In this document: one piece after another, positions 16,846 through 27,638 of the stretch
Layout of the letters: every line of letters starts with the position of its first letter
Position numbering within the stretch: position 1 is the stretch's first letter
Assembly: GCF_000504305.1 (NCBI RefSeq)
Contig: NZ_KI632512.1
Coordinates: 3,660,404-3,724,403 of the forward strand
From: Nitratidesulfovibrio termitidis HI1
Lineage (GTDB): Bacteria; Desulfobacterota; Desulfovibrionia; Desulfovibrionales; Desulfovibrionaceae
Length of the DNA: 64,000 nt
Reading direction: 5' to 3'
The notes under the pieces: model-generated
Seen by the model: only the letters and a program-made list of their open reading frames with translations
Told to the model about the DNA's origin: nothing
Databases searched by the model: none
Translations under genes and position numbers: made by a program

Positions 16846-17334
16846 TCATTTGCAGATCGCCCAGGGTTCGTTGACCATCCGTTCGCGCCCGCTGACGGTC
16901 ATCTGCGGCGGCAGCAGCGAACCTATCAGCGGCGTCAGCGGCGCATAGCTGTAGTCCACCTGCACCTCCACCGTCTGGCAGGGGTCTCCGCCGTTGTTTT
17001 CCACGGCGGCGGCCCCGGTGCCGTTGGGGTAACTGCGCACCAGGATGGTCACGCCCGTGCCCGTGGACCCGGACAGCACCTGGGTGAGGGGCCGGGCCGC
17101 GTCCTTGATCAGCGTCACCCGGTTGCCGGTGTCGAAGCCTTCGCCGGTGACGGCAAAGCGTGCCCCCACCTGCGCGGCCTTTTCCACGGTGGAGCGGGCA
17201 AAGAGATTGTAGCCGAATTCCACAAGGCCGAAGAGCATGGCCAGCAGCACGGGCAGCATGAACGCCACCTCCAGCGAACCGACCCCGTCCTCGCCGCGCC
17301 ACAGACGCAATGGCCATATGCGGCATGCACGCAT
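16846..17334 (-). CDS. TadE/TadF-like pseudopilin
   Basis: A 162-residue protein with the TadE-type N-terminus: a short basic leader, EDGVGSLEVAF, then a single hydrophobic helix (MLPVLLAMLFGLVEFGYNLFA) and a variable periplasmic part. TadE/TadF proteins are processed by the Tad prepilin peptidase and are needed for Flp pilus assembly. AGGGAGGA lies upstream of the start. It is the last pilus gene of the operon, 18 bp after the vWA TadG gene. Which of TadE or TadF it corresponds to cannot be decided from sequence alone. Confidence 0.85.
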   Translation of the reverse strand: MRACRIWPLRLWRGEDGVGSLEVAFMLPVLLAMLFGLVEFGYNLFARSTVEKAAQVGARFAVTGEGFDTGNRVTLIKDAARPLTQVLSGSTGTGVTILVRSYPNGTGAAAVENNGGDPCQTVEVQVDYSYAPLTPLIGSLLPPQMTVSGRERMVNEPWAICK

Positions 17335-17352
17335 GGTGTCCTCCCTGCCGCG

Positions 17353-18687
17353 CTAGCGCAGCAACCGCCAGCCAAGCTGCCGCCCGATCTTCTTGAAGAT
17401 TTCCTCAAGATCGTAGGCAGAGGGCGCGTCGTAGTAGTGGTCGTTGGTGCCCGCCTTGCTGGAGGCGATGGCCTTCATCAGGCTGATGTCCGTGGAGTCC
17501 GAAGCGCCGTAGCGGATGGCGAAGATCTCTATGCCCTTGTCCTTGGCGATCTGCGCCTCGCTCAGCATGGCGGCGTTCAGCTTGCCGCCGTTCTCGCAGT
17601 GGGTGTTCATGTCGAACATCCCGTAGTAGGCGTTGGTCCAGTAGGCGTTGGGCGTGTAGTTGAGGGCGTAGTTGCCGCCGCACTTGGCGTCTTCCGTGTC
17701 GCCATCGGTCAGCACGATCATCACCTTGCGCATGTCCTTGTTGGACGAGCCCTGGGTGAACGGCGCTTCCGGGGTGAGCACGTGGCGTCCCCACTTGATG
17801 CCTTCGGAGATGACGGTGCCCGAGGCATCGCCCAGGGCGTCCTGCTCGGCGATGGCGCTGACGATGGTGGCGCGGTTGCCGGTCAGGGCCTGCACGCGCG
17901 GAATGCTGTCGCAGGTGCCCTTGGGCACGTTGAGCGACGAGCCCACGGGGTAGCGGTACTTGGACAGCTTGTACTCTTCCAGTATCCACGAGGGCGCCAG
18001 GGTGCCGTCGGCGTTGCGGCAGCCGTCGGCCAGGCCGTCCACGCCCGCGGGAATGTGCACCTTGCCGCGGAACGGCACCAGCCCCACCTTGACCGAGGTT
18101 TCCATGCCTTCGGGCATGATCAGCTCGGCAAGCTGGGTGGCGGCCGCGTTGGCCTGCTGGATGGCCGTGCCCTTCATGGAGCCGGTGTTGTCGATGACGA
18201 AGACCACTTCCAGGTTGTTGTACCCGGCGGTGGCCTGGGCGCGCACCGTGGTGGAACCGATGCCCAGGGCGCCCATGAAGATGGTGTCCACGGTGGCCTC
18301 GGCCTTCACGATGACGCTGCGTTCCTCGGTGCCGGGGGTCACGCCCTTCAGCACGGCGGCGGGGTAGTTGGCGGCCATGTATTCGTTCACGGCCCCCCGC
18401 ACCAGCCCCTTGTCCAGTTGCGGGTCGTAGGGAAGTTGCAGGCTGCCCGCCAGGGCCGCCGCATCCACGGCGCCTTGCAGGCGGTTGTGCGCGAGGTAGA
18501 GCATGCCCGAATCGATGCCAAGGCCGGCAAGGCCCAGCACCACGGGCAGCAGCACGGCCATCAGCATGGCCATGGAACCCCGCGTGCCACGCCACAGGCC
18601 GCGCGCGAGGGCGCGAAAACCGGCAGGCCGGGCCGCGTTACGGCGTGGGCATGCTGGTGCTTGCGGAAAACGTGTAGAGCGCGTCAT
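17353..18687 (-). CDS. tadG: TadG-like protein with von Willebrand A domain
   Basis: A 444-residue protein. A basic N-terminal tail and one membrane helix (about 38-60, MAMLMAVLLPVVLGLAGLG) open a TadE_N/Flp-type segment. From about residue 158 a vWA domain follows with MIDAS motif DNTGS at 166-170 and a later TDGDTE. TadG proteins are membrane-anchored and exported, and are thought to be minor or tip components of Flp pili; the MIDAS site suggests metal-dependent adhesion. The start at 18687 (GGAGA upstream) overlaps the end of tadE by 50 bp; a longer in-frame reading from 18735 is less likely. Confidence 0.88.
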   Translation of the reverse strand: MTRSTRFPQAPACPRRNAARPAGFRALARGLWRGTRGSMAMLMAVLLPVVLGLAGLGIDSGMLYLAHNRLQGAVDAAALAGSLQLPYDPQLDKGLVRGAVNEYMAANYPAAVLKGVTPGTEERSVIVKAEATVDTIFMGALGIGSTTVRAQATAGYNNLEVVFVIDNTGSMKGTAIQQANAAATQLAELIMPEGMETSVKVGLVPFRGKVHIPAGVDGLADGCRNADGTLAPSWILEEYKLSKYRYPVGSSLNVPKGTCDSIPRVQALTGNRATIVSAIAEQDALGDASGTVISEGIKWGRHVLTPEAPFTQGSSNKDMRKVMIVLTDGDTEDAKCGGNYALNYTPNAYWTNAYYGMFDMNTHCENGGKLNAAMLSEAQIAKDKGIEIFAIRYGASDSTDISLMKAIASSKAGTNDHYYDAPSAYDLEEIFKKIGRQLGWRLLR

Positions 18688-19096
18688 GGGGGTCTCCGTT
18701 GTAGGGATTGCTCGTGAATACCGACTTGTAGGCATACTGCACGGTTACCGTGACCATTTGCTTGCCCGTGTCCTTGACGGCGGTGGCCGTCAGGGCGTTG
18801 GGGTCAAGCGTGGTGGCCAGCGAGCGGACAAAAGGCTGCACGCCCGCCACGTCGTCGTTCATGACCACGTGGCGCGCGCCCGCGCGGCTGGCCTCGGTCA
18901 GGGCGGAGTAGGCGCGGATGGTGTTGCCTCCCTCCACCAGCACGTAGATCAGTGCTGCAATGACCGGCAGCATCAGGGCCACTTCCAGCGCGGCCAGGCC
19001 GCGCTGGGCCAGCGCCCGCGACGACGGAAGGTGGCGCAGCCCCCTGCGCGTTCCGCCGGACGGGGCCGGTGGCATGGTGTTGCGTGTTTCGAACAT
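18638..19096 (-). CDS. tadE: TadE-like pseudopilin
   Basis: A 152-residue TadE family protein: basic leader, QRGLAALEVALMLP and one hydrophobic helix (IAALIYVLVEGG), then a periplasmic domain. The start at 19096 is chosen because AAGGAG is eight bases upstream. The GTG three codons earlier would leave only one base between the ribosome-binding site and the start. It lies between tadD and tadG and overlaps tadG. Confidence 0.88.
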   Translation of the reverse strand: MFETRNTMPPAPSGGTRRGLRHLPSSRALAQRGLAALEVALMLPVIAALIYVLVEGGNTIRAYSALTEASRAGARHVVMNDDVAGVQPFVRSLATTLDPNALTATAVKDTGKQMVTVTVQYAYKSVFTSNPYNGDPHDALYTFSASTSMPTP

Positions 19097-19201
19097 GGTG
19101 TTCACTCCTTGCGATGGGCCGCCCCCCGGCGAACTCCATCTGCGTTGCCCCCAACGGACAATGGTGGGCGCGCGTGACGCGCCCGAAATTCCTCGCGGCG
19201 G

Positions 19202-20383
19202 CTACTTGCCGTCGCGCAGTTCGCCCTCGCGCACGGTGGCCGAAGCGCCACGGGCCTTCAGCGGGGTGGATGCCGGAGGCAGCGTGACCGGGGTGGCGAT
19301 ACCGGGCGCGCCCTGTACCGGCCCCATGCCTGCGGCCCTTGCGGCCCTTGAGGCCCCTGAGGCCCCTGAGGCCCCTGAGTAGGGACCGGCCATGGGCAGC
19401 GGCGCGGCGGTGGCCGCAGCCGGGCCCTGACCCTGCGCGATGCGCGCGGCCAGGCGGGCGCGCTTCAGGTTTTCGGCGGCGCGGGCGTAGTAGCGCGGTT
19501 CCACTTCCAGGGCGCGTTGCAGGTGGTACAGGGCCAGGGCATGCTCGCCCTGCTGCGAAAGATACACGCCCAGGTTGTTGTGCGCGGCGGCCTCGCCCCC
19601 GGCGTTGCGGAACGCCTCGAAGGCTTCGTCGTAGCGGCCCAGACGGCACAGCGACAGGCCCATGTTGTTCCACACCCGGTTGCCGGGCGCACCGTAGGTG
19701 ATGGCCGCGCGGAAGTGGTCCACGGCGGCGGCGTCGTTGCCCAGCATGGCCTGCGCGATGCCCGCGTTGTTGTGCAGTTCGCCCGAGCGGGGCATCTGTT
19801 CCAATGCCCGCAGGTACACGGCCAGGGCCTTGTCCGGCTGCCCCTGGTAATTGTGGATGGCGCCCAGGTGACTGGCCGCCCCGACAAGGCGCGGATCCAG
19901 CGCCAGCGCCCGTTCGAAACGGCTGCGGGCCTCGGTCAGGTTGCCTTCGGCAAAGCTGAGCATGCCCGCCGTTTCCCAGGCCCGGGCGTTGTCCGGGGTC
20001 AGGGCGATGGCGGCGTCGATGTCGGGCCGCGCATCCGTGGTGGCGCCCCGCGCCACCAGCAGCGCGCCGCGCTGGTAGCGGGCCTCGGCCAGTTTGGGAT
20101 CGAGCTGGCAGGCCCGGCTGAACTGTTCGAAGGCCAGTTCCGGGCGATCCTGCGAAAGGAAGACCAGACCGCGCTGCAAGTGTTCCTGGGCGTTCATGGC
20201 ATCCGCCTGGGGCGTGGGTTCCACCCCCTCGCCATCATGCAGCAGGTCCTTGCCGCTGTGGTAGCGTTCCATCAGCGAAAGGTTGGAGCCGCGCGTGGGC
20301 TGCTGCGCGCCGCAACCGGCAAGCAGCAGGGCGCAGAGCGCCAGCAGGGCAAGGGCGGGACGGGTGGCGGTGCGGGCGGTCAT
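19202..20383 (-). CDS. tadD: TadD-like TPR lipoprotein
   Basis: A 393-residue lipoprotein with lipobox LLAGC (Cys24), followed by tetratricopeptide repeats over about residues 70-310 (for example AFEQFSRACQLDPKLAEARYQRGAL and AVDHFRAAITYGAPGNRVWNNMG). TadD is an outer-membrane pilotin-like factor for the Tad secretin. The C-terminal 80 residues are low-complexity, with a GASGASGAS run encoded by GAGGCCCCT repeats. AAGGAAA precedes the start. It is co-directional with tadC (73 bp upstream) and tadE. Confidence 0.88.
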   Translation of the reverse strand: MTARTATRPALALLALCALLLAGCGAQQPTRGSNLSLMERYHSGKDLLHDGEGVEPTPQADAMNAQEHLQRGLVFLSQDRPELAFEQFSRACQLDPKLAEARYQRGALLVARGATTDARPDIDAAIALTPDNARAWETAGMLSFAEGNLTEARSRFERALALDPRLVGAASHLGAIHNYQGQPDKALAVYLRALEQMPRSGELHNNAGIAQAMLGNDAAAVDHFRAAITYGAPGNRVWNNMGLSLCRLGRYDEAFEAFRNAGGEAAAHNNLGVYLSQQGEHALALYHLQRALEVEPRYYARAAENLKRARLAARIAQGQGPAAATAAPLPMAGPYSGASGASGASRAARAAGMGPVQGAPGIATPVTLPPASTPLKARGASATVREGELRDGK

Positions 20384-20456
20384 GGCGTTTTCCTTGATGG
20401 TTGCAAACCGGGCGATTTTCTCTTTGTGCCCCGGCTGGGGATTTCGTTCGCTGTGA

Positions 20457-21437
20457 TCACTGCCCCATCTGGGCGAAAACCTGCATCAGCTTGATGAACG
20501 CGGGCCCCATGATGGTCACGAACAGGGCCGGAAGAATGCAGAACACCAGCGGGAACAGCAGTTTCACCGGCATCTTGGCGGCGATTTCCTCGGCCCGCTG
20601 GAAGCGCGTGGTGCGCATGGTGTCGGAATAGACGCGCAGGGTGCTGGAAATGCTGGTGCCGAAGGCATCCGCCTGCACGATGAGCGTGACAAGGCTGTTC
20701 ACGTCTTCCAGCGCCACGCGCGCGGCCAGGTTCTTCAGGGCCTCCGCGCGCGACTTGCCCGCGCGCAGTTCCAGAATGACCAGGTTCAGTTCCTCGGCCA
20801 GCACCGGGTTGGTGGCCGCCATTTCGCGGGCCACGCGCGAGAACGCCTGGTCAAGGCCCATGCCCGCTTCCACGCAGACCACCAGCAGGTCCAGCGCGTC
20901 GGGCAGGGAGTGGATGATGTCCAGCCTGCGGGCCTTGATGCGCCGCGACAGCCACACGTTGGGCGCGTACAGGCCCACCACCGCGGGGCAGATGAACAGC
21001 AGCGCCACCATGCCGACGGGAATGTCGTTGCCCGCCAGCAGGCGGACCACCAGGCCCAGCAGCAGGCCGCACAGGGTCAGCCCGGCCTTGACGCCCCAGA
21101 ACACCACCGGGGCGCGGCGGTTGCGGTAGCCCGCGCGCACCAGGGCCAGACCCGCCTCGTTCACTTCCTCACCGTCGTCCTTGACCACCTTCTGCCCCAC
21201 CCGTTCGGCCATGGCGTTCAGCGCGGCCTTCAGGGAGGAAAGCGGGGATTCCGGCAGGGCCGGGGCGGCCACGGCCACGGCACGGGCGCCCGCCGCATGC
21301 CGGGTAAGGCGGCCATGCATGCGCTGCACCCGCTGGCGGTTGCCGAACACGTCGCGCAGGGCATGCGCCACCAGCAACACCGCGCCGGAGGCCAGCAGGG
21401 CGACCAGGAAGGGGATCATGGTTTCGTCGAACGTCAT
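20457..21437 (-). CDS. tadC: TadC, Flp pilus inner-membrane platform protein
   Basis: A 326-residue protein of the type II secretion F family. It has an N-terminal membrane helix, a central pair of helices ([20 protein letters not shown] and [17 protein letters not shown]), a cytoplasmic T2SSF helical bundle ([23 protein letters not shown]) and a C-terminal helix near [20 protein letters not shown]. With TadB it forms the platform that couples the TadA ATPase to pilin assembly. It starts 12 bp after tadB. Confidence 0.93.
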   Translation of the reverse strand: MTFDETMIPFLVALLASGAVLLVAHALRDVFGNRQRVQRMHGRLTRHAAGARAVAVAAPALPESPLSSLKAALNAMAERVGQKVVKDDGEEVNEAGLALVRAGYRNRRAPVVFWGVKAGLTLCGLLLGLVVRLLAGNDIPVGMVALLFICPAVVGLYAPNVWLSRRIKARRLDIIHSLPDALDLLVVCVEAGMGLDQAFSRVAREMAATNPVLAEELNLVILELRAGKSRAEALKNLAARVALEDVNSLVTLIVQADAFGTSISSTLRVYSDTMRTTRFQRAEEIAAKMPVKLLFPLVFCILPALFVTIMGPAFIKLMQVFAQMGQ

Positions 21438-21449
21438 GGCGGTGTCCCC

Positions 21450-22415
21450 CTATACCCTGATGGTGGTCATGCGCTTCAGCGCAATGCCGCCGATGGCCAT
21501 CTGGAACAGCGATCCGGTGAGCAGCATGTTGCCTTCGGGCGTGGCGTACAGGGCGCTCATGAAGTCGGGGTTCAGCAGGTTGATGATGAACCCGATGCCG
21601 AAGGGCAGCACGAACAGGATCCACGCGGTCAGGCGGCCTTCCGCCGAGAGCACGCGCACCCGTCCGGCAAGCTTGAACCGCTCGCGGATCAGCCGGGCGA
21701 TGTTGGTGACGATTTCCGCCAGGTTGCCGCCGGTTTCCCGCTGGATGTTCACCGACACCACGAAGAACTTCAGGTCCGGGCAGTCCACGCGGCGGGTCAG
21801 GTTGTACAGGGCCGCGTCCGCCGGGATGCCGAAGTTGATTTCGTCCAGGGTCTTCTGGAATTCCGGGCCGATGGGGTCGGCAAATTCGTCGGCCACCATG
21901 CGCATGCCCTGATTGAAGGCATGCCCCGCCTTCAGCGCGCGGGCGATGAGGTCCAGTGCGTCGGGCAGCTGGCGCTGGAAGCGGCCCATGCGGGCATTGC
22001 GCTTGCGCTGCACCCACAGGAAGGGCGCGTAGCCCAGCGCCAGCGGCGGGGCCACCAGCAGGAACAGGTTGTCCACCAGCAGGTGCATGACCAGAAAGCA
22101 CGAGGCCGCGCCCAGCACCGAGGCCAGCAGCAGCACGCCCAGAGTGGCCCGTACCTGTGCCTGCTCCAGCGCCAGGTCCATTTTTTTCGTCCACGACTGG
22201 GCGGCCAGCATCCGGTGCAGCCAGTCCACGTCGGACAGGGCGCGGCGGCGTTCCAGGTCCACCCGGTCCTGCTCGGTGCGGGCGCGCAGCAGGTTTTCCA
22301 TGCGCTGCCCCACGCGCTGCGCGGTGGCGCGGCGGCGGCCGTAGACAAGGTCCAGCATGCCCATGACGAACACGAACATGGCGATGACCGAGAGTACGGC
22401 GATGACGAGCATCAT
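21450..22415 (-). CDS. tadB: TadB, Flp pilus inner-membrane platform protein
   Basis: A 321-residue T2SSF family protein, paralogous to TadC. The N-terminal helix is [21 protein letters not shown] central helix pair follows, then the T2SSF motif ([22 protein letters not shown]) and a C-terminal helix. AAGGGG lies before the start. It is located between tadA (32 bp) and tadC (12 bp), the standard order. Confidence 0.93.
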   Translation of the reverse strand: MMLVIAVLSVIAMFVFVMGMLDLVYGRRRATAQRVGQRMENLLRARTEQDRVDLERRRALSDVDWLHRMLAAQSWTKKMDLALEQAQVRATLGVLLLASVLGAASCFLVMHLLVDNLFLLVAPPLALGYAPFLWVQRKRNARMGRFQRQLPDALDLIARALKAGHAFNQGMRMVADEFADPIGPEFQKTLDEINFGIPADAALYNLTRRVDCPDLKFFVVSVNIQRETGGNLAEIVTNIARLIRERFKLAGRVRVLSAEGRLTAWILFVLPFGIGFIINLLNPDFMSALYATPEGNMLLTGSLFQMAIGGIALKRMTTIRV

Positions 22416-22447
22416 GGCGAAACCCCTTTGCGTTCAGGCTGCCGCGC

Positions 22448-24373
22448 TTACTGCGACAGGCCGGGATCGAACAGTGCGCCGCCAAGCTCGATGCCCATGG
22501 CGGCCAGACGCGGGGCGAAGCGGGGCCGGATGCCGCCGGGGCGGAACCGCCCCTGCACCTTGCCGTTTTCGTCCACGCCGGTCTGTTCGAAGGTGAAGAT
22601 GTCCTGCATGGTGATGGCGTCGCCTTCCATGCCGGTGAGTTCGGAAAGGCTGGTCATCTTGCGCGAGCCGTCGGCCAGGCGCGAAACCTGGATGATCACG
22701 TCCACGGCGGACGAGATGTACCGCTTCAGCGACAGGGTGCCGATGTTCAGCCCGGCCATGGCCACCATGGTTTCAAGGCGCATCAGGCAGTCGCGCGGGG
22801 TGTTGGCGTGGATGGTGGTCAGCGAGCCGTCGTGGCCGGTGTTCATGGCCTGGAGCATGTCCAGCACCTCGCCACTGCGCACTTCGCCCACGATGATGCG
22901 GTCGGGCCGCATGCGCAGGCAGTTCTTGACCAGGTCGCGCGCGGTGACCTGCCCGTGCCCTTCGATGTTGGCGGGCCGGGTTTCCAGCCGCACCACGTGG
23001 TCCTGCTTCAGTTGCAGTTCCGCCGCGTCCTCGATGGTCACTATGCGTTCGTCGTGCGGCACGAAGCGCGACAGGCAGTTGAGCATGGTAGTCTTGCCCG
23101 AGCCGGTGCCGCCGGAAACGATGATGTTCAGCCGCGCCTTGACGATGCCGCGCAGCACCTCGCCCATTTCCGGGGTCAGCGCGCCGAAGCGGATCAGGTC
23201 TTCCAGTTCCAGCGGGTCCTTGGAAAAGCGGCGAATGGACAGGCTGGGGCCGTCCAGGGCCAGCGGCGGGATGATGGCGTTGACGCGCGAACCGTCGGCC
23301 AGGCGGGCGTCCACCATGGGCGATGCCTCGTCCACGCGGCGGCCGATGCGGGCCACGATGCGGTCGATGATCTTGCGCAGGTGGTCATCGTCCAGGAAAC
23401 GGGTGTTGACCCGGATCAGCTTGCCGCGCCGTTCCACGTAGACCATGCGATGGTTGTTCACCAGGATGTCGTTGACCGTGGGGTCGCGCAGCAGCGGTTC
23501 CAGCGGGCCAAGGCCCATGACCTCGTCGCGGATGTCCTCGACCAGTTGGCGCTGTTCCTGCGCATTGAGGGGGGCCTGCCGGAACTCCTCGCGCAGCAGT
23601 TTTTCCACCAGACGCGAAATTTCTGCGGCCAGCCTGTCGGGCGGCAGCGATTCTGCGGCGGCGAGGTCCATCATCTCCAGCAGGCGGTCCTGCAGGCGGG
23701 CGCGGATTTCGTAATAGTGGTCGCCGTGCAGGGTCAGCGTGGTCACGTCGCACACCTGCTCTGCGCTGGCGGGGCGGGCGGCGGGGCGGGCCATGGGACG
23801 AGATTTGCCTGTCTGGGAGGTCTGGGAAGACTGCCCGTCCGCGTGCTGTGCGTTTGCAGGCTGCGCTTCCGGTGCGTCGGCGCGGGGCGAGGTGGTCGCC
23901 GCGGGTTCGGACGCCGATGCGGATTCGGTGCGCGGCGCGCGGAACAGGGTGGCGTCGTTGACCGGCACGCGCGGGATGGGTGCGTTGTCGGTCTCGTTGT
24001 CGGGCGCATCGTCGTCCCCGTCGTACCCCAGATCAAGGGGCACATTCAGGGCCCCGTTGAGGGCCCCGTTGAGGGCCCCATTGAGGGTAGAGAGCGGCGC
24101 GGAAGATACGGAGGCTTCCTGCGCGTCCCGCAGGTTGGCGGCGGTTCCGTTGCCGGAAAGGTGGCTGAGGGCGTTGAGGCCGGAAGCGCCCAGACGAGGC
24201 ACTGGCCGCGACGGTGCGGATTCGGGGGAGCGATCCAGGCTGTCCGGTTCACTCTGGATATGCCCGTAGATGTCGGCGTCCGCGTTGGCGGATGTCGGGA
24301 TCACGGATTCCGGCGTCAGCGCGGGGGCGGGTTGCCGCCGCGTGGTGCGCATCAGGCGTTCGGCCAGTCTCAT
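22448..24373 (-). CDS. tadA: TadA/CpaF secretion ATPase
   Basis: A 641-residue hexameric ATPase that powers Flp pilin assembly. The C-terminal 400 residues are the conserved motor, with Walker [13 protein letters not shown], a GEVRSGEV Walker B region and [17 protein letters not shown]. The N-terminal 230 residues are longer than in typical CpaF and are a low-complexity Ser/Ala/Asp linker containing a (NGAL)n run encoded by a 12-bp repeat at about 24052-24090. The start at 24373 follows the tadZ stop by two bases, consistent with translational coupling. Confidence 0.93.
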   Translation of the reverse strand: MRLAERLMRTTRRQPAPALTPESVIPTSANADADIYGHIQSEPDSLDRSPESAPSRPVPRLGASGLNALSHLSGNGTAANLRDAQEASVSSAPLSTLNGALNGALNGALNVPLDLGYDGDDDAPDNETDNAPIPRVPVNDATLFRAPRTESASASEPAATTSPRADAPEAQPANAQHADGQSSQTSQTGKSRPMARPAARPASAEQVCDVTTLTLHGDHYYEIRARLQDRLLEMMDLAAAESLPPDRLAAEISRLVEKLLREEFRQAPLNAQEQRQLVEDIRDEVMGLGPLEPLLRDPTVNDILVNNHRMVYVERRGKLIRVNTRFLDDDHLRKIIDRIVARIGRRVDEASPMVDARLADGSRVNAIIPPLALDGPSLSIRRFSKDPLELEDLIRFGALTPEMGEVLRGIVKARLNIIVSGGTGSGKTTMLNCLSRFVPHDERIVTIEDAAELQLKQDHVVRLETRPANIEGHGQVTARDLVKNCLRMRPDRIIVGEVRSGEVLDMLQAMNTGHDGSLTTIHANTPRDCLMRLETMVAMAGLNIGTLSLKRYISSAVDVIIQVSRLADGSRKMTSLSELTGMEGDAITMQDIFTFEQTGVDENGKVQGRFRPGGIRPRFAPRLAAMGIELGGALFDPGLSQ

Positions 24374-24375
24374 GG

Positions 24376-25818
24376 CTATCCCCTTGCGCCCTGCAGCAGG
24401 GCGCCGTGCGGCAGCAGGCCGCCCCGTTCGTGTTCGGGGTCGCGTTCCATGCCGCGCCGATTGGGTTCGTGCGTATCGTCGCCCTTGCGGTGCAGCAGCC
24501 GGGCGAACAGGCTGCCCGCCTTCATGCCGGGGGCGGCGCCGCCGTTGCCGGGCGTTGCGGGGGCGGGGGCCAGTCGTTCCGCCAGCTTGGCCAGCGAGCG
24601 CGCGGCCACCGAGCGGGGGGCCGCCTCGCACAGGGGTACGCCCTGATTGATGGCCGACACGGCCGCGCCGTAGTCGTCGCCCACGGTGGCGAACACCTTG
24701 CGTTCCAGCAGCCGTTCGGCCTCGCTCAGGTCCACCCCGGCCTGGGGCGACATGCGGTTGACCACCAGTTGGATGCGTGCGGCCACGGACGGCGCGGCGG
24801 CGGCCACGTCGTCCAGCAGGCGGCGGGCTCCGGCCAGTGCGGGCAGGGCCAGGTCGGTGACCAGCAGGATGGTTTCCGCCTCCTGCATGGAAACAAGGGC
24901 CAGTTCGTCGGCATACGGGCCGCCGTCCACCACGGTGACGGAGTACAGGGCGCGGGCCAGATCCAGCACGGCCTTCACCGCGCGGGGGCTGATGGCGTCC
25001 AGGTCGTCGCCGGTGTCGGGCGAGGCGAACACCTCAAGGCCGCTGGCGTGCCGTTCGGCCAGGCTGCGCAGGAAGGTGGCGTCCAGGCGGCCCAGGTTGC
25101 GCGCGCCGTCGGCCCAGGTGCGGGAATATTCCATGTCCAGGAACAGCGGCACGTCGCCCTGGGGCAGGCGCATGTCCATCAGCGCTGCCAGGGGCAGCGC
25201 GGCAGGCGCAATGGCGGGGCCGCCCGTGGCAAGGGCCATGCCGCCCATGGCCTGCATGTCGCGCGCGGCGTTGGCGTTGCGCCCGGTCAGATTTCTGCCC
25301 GCTTTCTTCGCATCGGACGCGGGGGCGGTGCCGGTCAGGGCCCGTGCGGCCAGCACGGCCAGGTTCACGGCCACGGTGGTCGCGCCCACGCCGCCCTTGG
25401 CGCCCATGATGTGGATGATCCGACCACCCGGAGTGGTCGGCACCGTCGAGGGGGCTGCGGCACGGGCGGTACGGCGGCGGCGGGCGTAGCCTTCCAGCGC
25501 GGCCAGCACCTCGTCCGAACGGAACGGCTGGGACAGGAATTCGCTGACCCCGGCGCGCATGGCCCGGATGATCAGGTCCGGGTCCTTCTGGCGCGAGGCC
25601 ACGAACACTTCCCCCACGCGGGGGTCGGTCACCAGCGAGGCGATGGATTCGAAATCGTCTTCAAGGTCGTCGCTGAATTCAAGGATGACGAGACCGAGGT
25701 CGTCGGCTTCACCGGGGGAGACCAGGCGGAAACCATCCTGACGGGCGAGGACGCGGGTGAGTTCCTCGCGCGTGGCGAGGCGCTTGGTGAGCAGGCATAC
25801 GGGATGGGTGATGTTCAT
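24376..25818 (-). CDS. tadZ: TadZ/CpaE pilus localisation ATPase
   Basis: A 480-residue protein with a receiver-like N-terminal domain (about 1-120, without a convincing phospho-Asp) and a ParA/MinD-type ATPase domain with deviant Walker [12 protein letters not shown] near residue 138. TadZ/CpaE places the pilus machine at the cell pole. It lies between the lipoprotein gene (12 bp) and tadA (2 bp). Confidence 0.9.
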   Translation of the reverse strand: MNITHPVCLLTKRLATREELTRVLARQDGFRLVSPGEADDLGLVILEFSDDLEDDFESIASLVTDPRVGEVFVASRQKDPDLIIRAMRAGVSEFLSQPFRSDEVLAALEGYARRRRTARAAAPSTVPTTPGGRIIHIMGAKGGVGATTVAVNLAVLAARALTGTAPASDAKKAGRNLTGRNANAARDMQAMGGMALATGGPAIAPAALPLAALMDMRLPQGDVPLFLDMEYSRTWADGARNLGRLDATFLRSLAERHASGLEVFASPDTGDDLDAISPRAVKAVLDLARALYSVTVVDGGPYADELALVSMQEAETILLVTDLALPALAGARRLLDDVAAAAPSVAARIQLVVNRMSPQAGVDLSEAERLLERKVFATVGDDYGAAVSAINQGVPLCEAAPRSVAARSLAKLAERLAPAPATPGNGGAAPGMKAGSLFARLLHRKGDDTHEPNRRGMERDPEHERGGLLPHGALLQGARG

Positions 25819-25830
25819 GGCGGCCTCTTG

Positions 25831-26157
25831 CTATTTCGAGCCGATCTTGAGGCGAAGGGTGTTGCTTTCGTCGGTTTTCTTTTCGCCCTCGCGCATGTTC
25901 TTCATGACGCGCTCGCCCACCCGGCCGTCCAGGCCGATGACGGGGTCGTCATCCGCCGGGCCGGGGTTCAGGCGCTGGGCGTCGCGCTGGGCGCGAAATG
26001 CCTCGCCCTGGGTGAAGGTCCATTCGGAGATGGGCGAATCCTTGGACGGCCCGGCGCAGCCCGTCAGGACGGACAGGCCAGACAGGACGGACAGGGCGAT
26101 GACGGTCGCAAGCAGGGGCCGCAGGACAGGAGAGATGATCCGGTTGCGGGCGCTCAT
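25831..26157 (-). CDS. Small lipoprotein of the tad locus
   Basis: A 108-residue lipoprotein with signal peptide and lipobox LTGC (Cys34). The mature part is short and hydrophilic, with NPGPADDDPVIGLDGRVGERV. I recognise no named domain; by position, between secretin and TadZ, it could fill the CpaD/RcpB role. Its start overlaps the secretin stop by 4 bp, so it is translationally coupled. Confidence 0.8.
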   Translation of the reverse strand: MSARNRIISPVLRPLLATVIALSVLSGLSVLTGCAGPSKDSPISEWTFTQGEAFRAQRDAQRLNPGPADDDPVIGLDGRVGERVMKNMREGEKKTDESNTLRLKIGSK

Positions 26158-27638
26158 TTCGTGCCTCCCTGGGCATGGCCGGGCAGCACGTGCCCGAACT
26201 CGCCTTCCATGCCCGAGGGGGCATCGGCGGTGTTGCGGGGATCGGCATAGGCGGCGGGTGCGGTAATGGCCGGGGCCGCGCCTTCCATCTTGCCCTGCAG
26301 GAAGAATTCGAATTCCGAGGGTTCGCGGAAGCCGTCCGTGGGCAGCTTGGCCGTGGCGCCGTCCAACGGCTTGGCCAGGCGCGGCGTGACGATGATGACC
26401 AGTTCGGTTTCGTTCTTCTGCCAGTTGCTGGAGCGGAACAGCGTGCCCAGCAGGGGCAGGTCGCCCAGCACCGGGTATTTCCTGATGCTCTCGCGCACTT
26501 CGTCGCGCAGCAGGCCCGCCACGGCAAAGCTCTGGCCGTCGGCCAGCTCCACGGTGGTGGCGGCCCGCCGGGTGGAGATGGCGGGAATGGTGAACCCGTT
26601 GATTTCGATGACGTTGGCGTAGTCCAGCTCGGAAACTTCGGGGCTTACGCGCATGCTGATCAGCTTGTCCGAGACCACCGTGGGGGTGAAGCCCAGGGTC
26701 ACGCCGTACTTCTTGAATTCGATGGCCACGGTGCCCAGACCCTGCGGCACGGGGATGGGGATCTCGCCCCCGGCCAGGAATTCGGCGTTTTCGCCGCTGC
26801 GGCAGATCAGCGTGGGCTCGGCCAGCACCTTGACCAAGCCGTTCTGCTTCAGCACGTCCAGAAAGCCCATCAGGCTCGCCCGGCCCGAGGTGGCGCGGAA
26901 CATGCCGGTGACGTTGGGGCTGAGCACGGCCCCTGTGCCGCCCATGCCCACCACGCCCTTCTGGCTGTCCAGGGTGAACAGCTGGTTCAGCATGCCGAAG
27001 GCGAAATCGTTGTTCCAGGCGTAGGTCAGGTCAATGCCCAGACGTTCCAGCACCGTCTTGCGCATCTCGGCCACCTTCACTTCCAGCATCACCTGGTGCA
27101 CGCCGCCCACCTGCATGAGGTTGGTCACCTTGTCCGGGGCGTACATCTTGGCCACGTCCAGGGCGGTGGTCATGCCCGCGCTGCTGCGCACGGTGCCCGC
27201 CAGGGTGACGGATTCACCCACGGCCATGACCATGATGTCCTTTTCGTCGGGCAGCACGCGGTGCAGCATTTCCTTCAACTGGGCCAGATCCGGGGTGACC
27301 TGGATGTCGTAGACCTGGGTGATGGCCCCGGCCCCGTTCCACAGGGTGAGCGTGGTGCCGCCCGGCTTCTTGCCGGTGACGTAGACCTGCTGGGGCGACA
27401 GCACGACCACGCCCGCGATGGCTTCGTCGGCCACGGACACGCGGGCAGCAGGCTGCGCGGTGCGCACCACCGTGGACTTGCCCACGGCCAGCGGCACGGC
27501 CTGTGGCGTGGCGTCGGCCCGGGCCTGCGTGGCGGCCAGAAGCAGCACGAATGCCAGGGCGGCGCAGGCTACGCTGACGGCGCGCAGGGAACCGACGGCA
27601 TGAACCGCCGCGCGGGTGAGGGGGGCGGGGCGGCTCAT
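26154..27638 (-). CDS. rcpA: RcpA/CpaC outer-membrane secretin
   Basis: A 494-residue secretin that forms the outer-membrane channel for Flp pili. It has a signal peptide at about 1-41 (CAALAFVLLLAATQARA), the pilus/secretin N-terminal domain at 45-115, a BON-like segment (LAGTVRSSAGMTTALDVAKM), and the secretin core from about 175 to 420 with GGEIPIPVP and VELADGQSFAVAGLLRDEV. It overlaps the flanking genes by 4 bp on each side. Confidence 0.93.
   Translation of the reverse strand: MSRPAPLTRAAVHAVGSLRAVSVACAALAFVLLLAATQARADATPQAVPLAVGKSTVVRTAQPAARVSVADEAIAGVVVLSPQQVYVTGKKPGGTTLTLWNGAGAITQVYDIQVTPDLAQLKEMLHRVLPDEKDIMVMAVGESVTLAGTVRSSAGMTTALDVAKMYAPDKVTNLMQVGGVHQVMLEVKVAEMRKTVLERLGIDLTYAWNNDFAFGMLNQLFTLDSQKGVVGMGGTGAVLSPNVTGMFRATSGRASLMGFLDVLKQNGLVKVLAEPTLICRSGENAEFLAGGEIPIPVPQGLGTVAIEFKKYGVTLGFTPTVVSDKLISMRVSPEVSELDYANVIEINGFTIPAISTRRAATTVELADGQSFAVAGLLRDEVRESIRKYPVLGDLPLLGTLFRSSNWQKNETELVIIVTPRLAKPLDGATAKLPTDGFREPSEFEFFLQGKMEGAAPAITAPAAYADPRNTADAPSGMEGEFGHVLPGHAQGGTK

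Noticed and set aside
16277-17326. Upstream in-frame extension of the hybrid kinase (1172-codon frame)
   Set aside because: It runs through minisatellites and antisense through no conserved domain, overlapping the TadE-like gene; a good ribosome-binding site and normal domain start support 16276.
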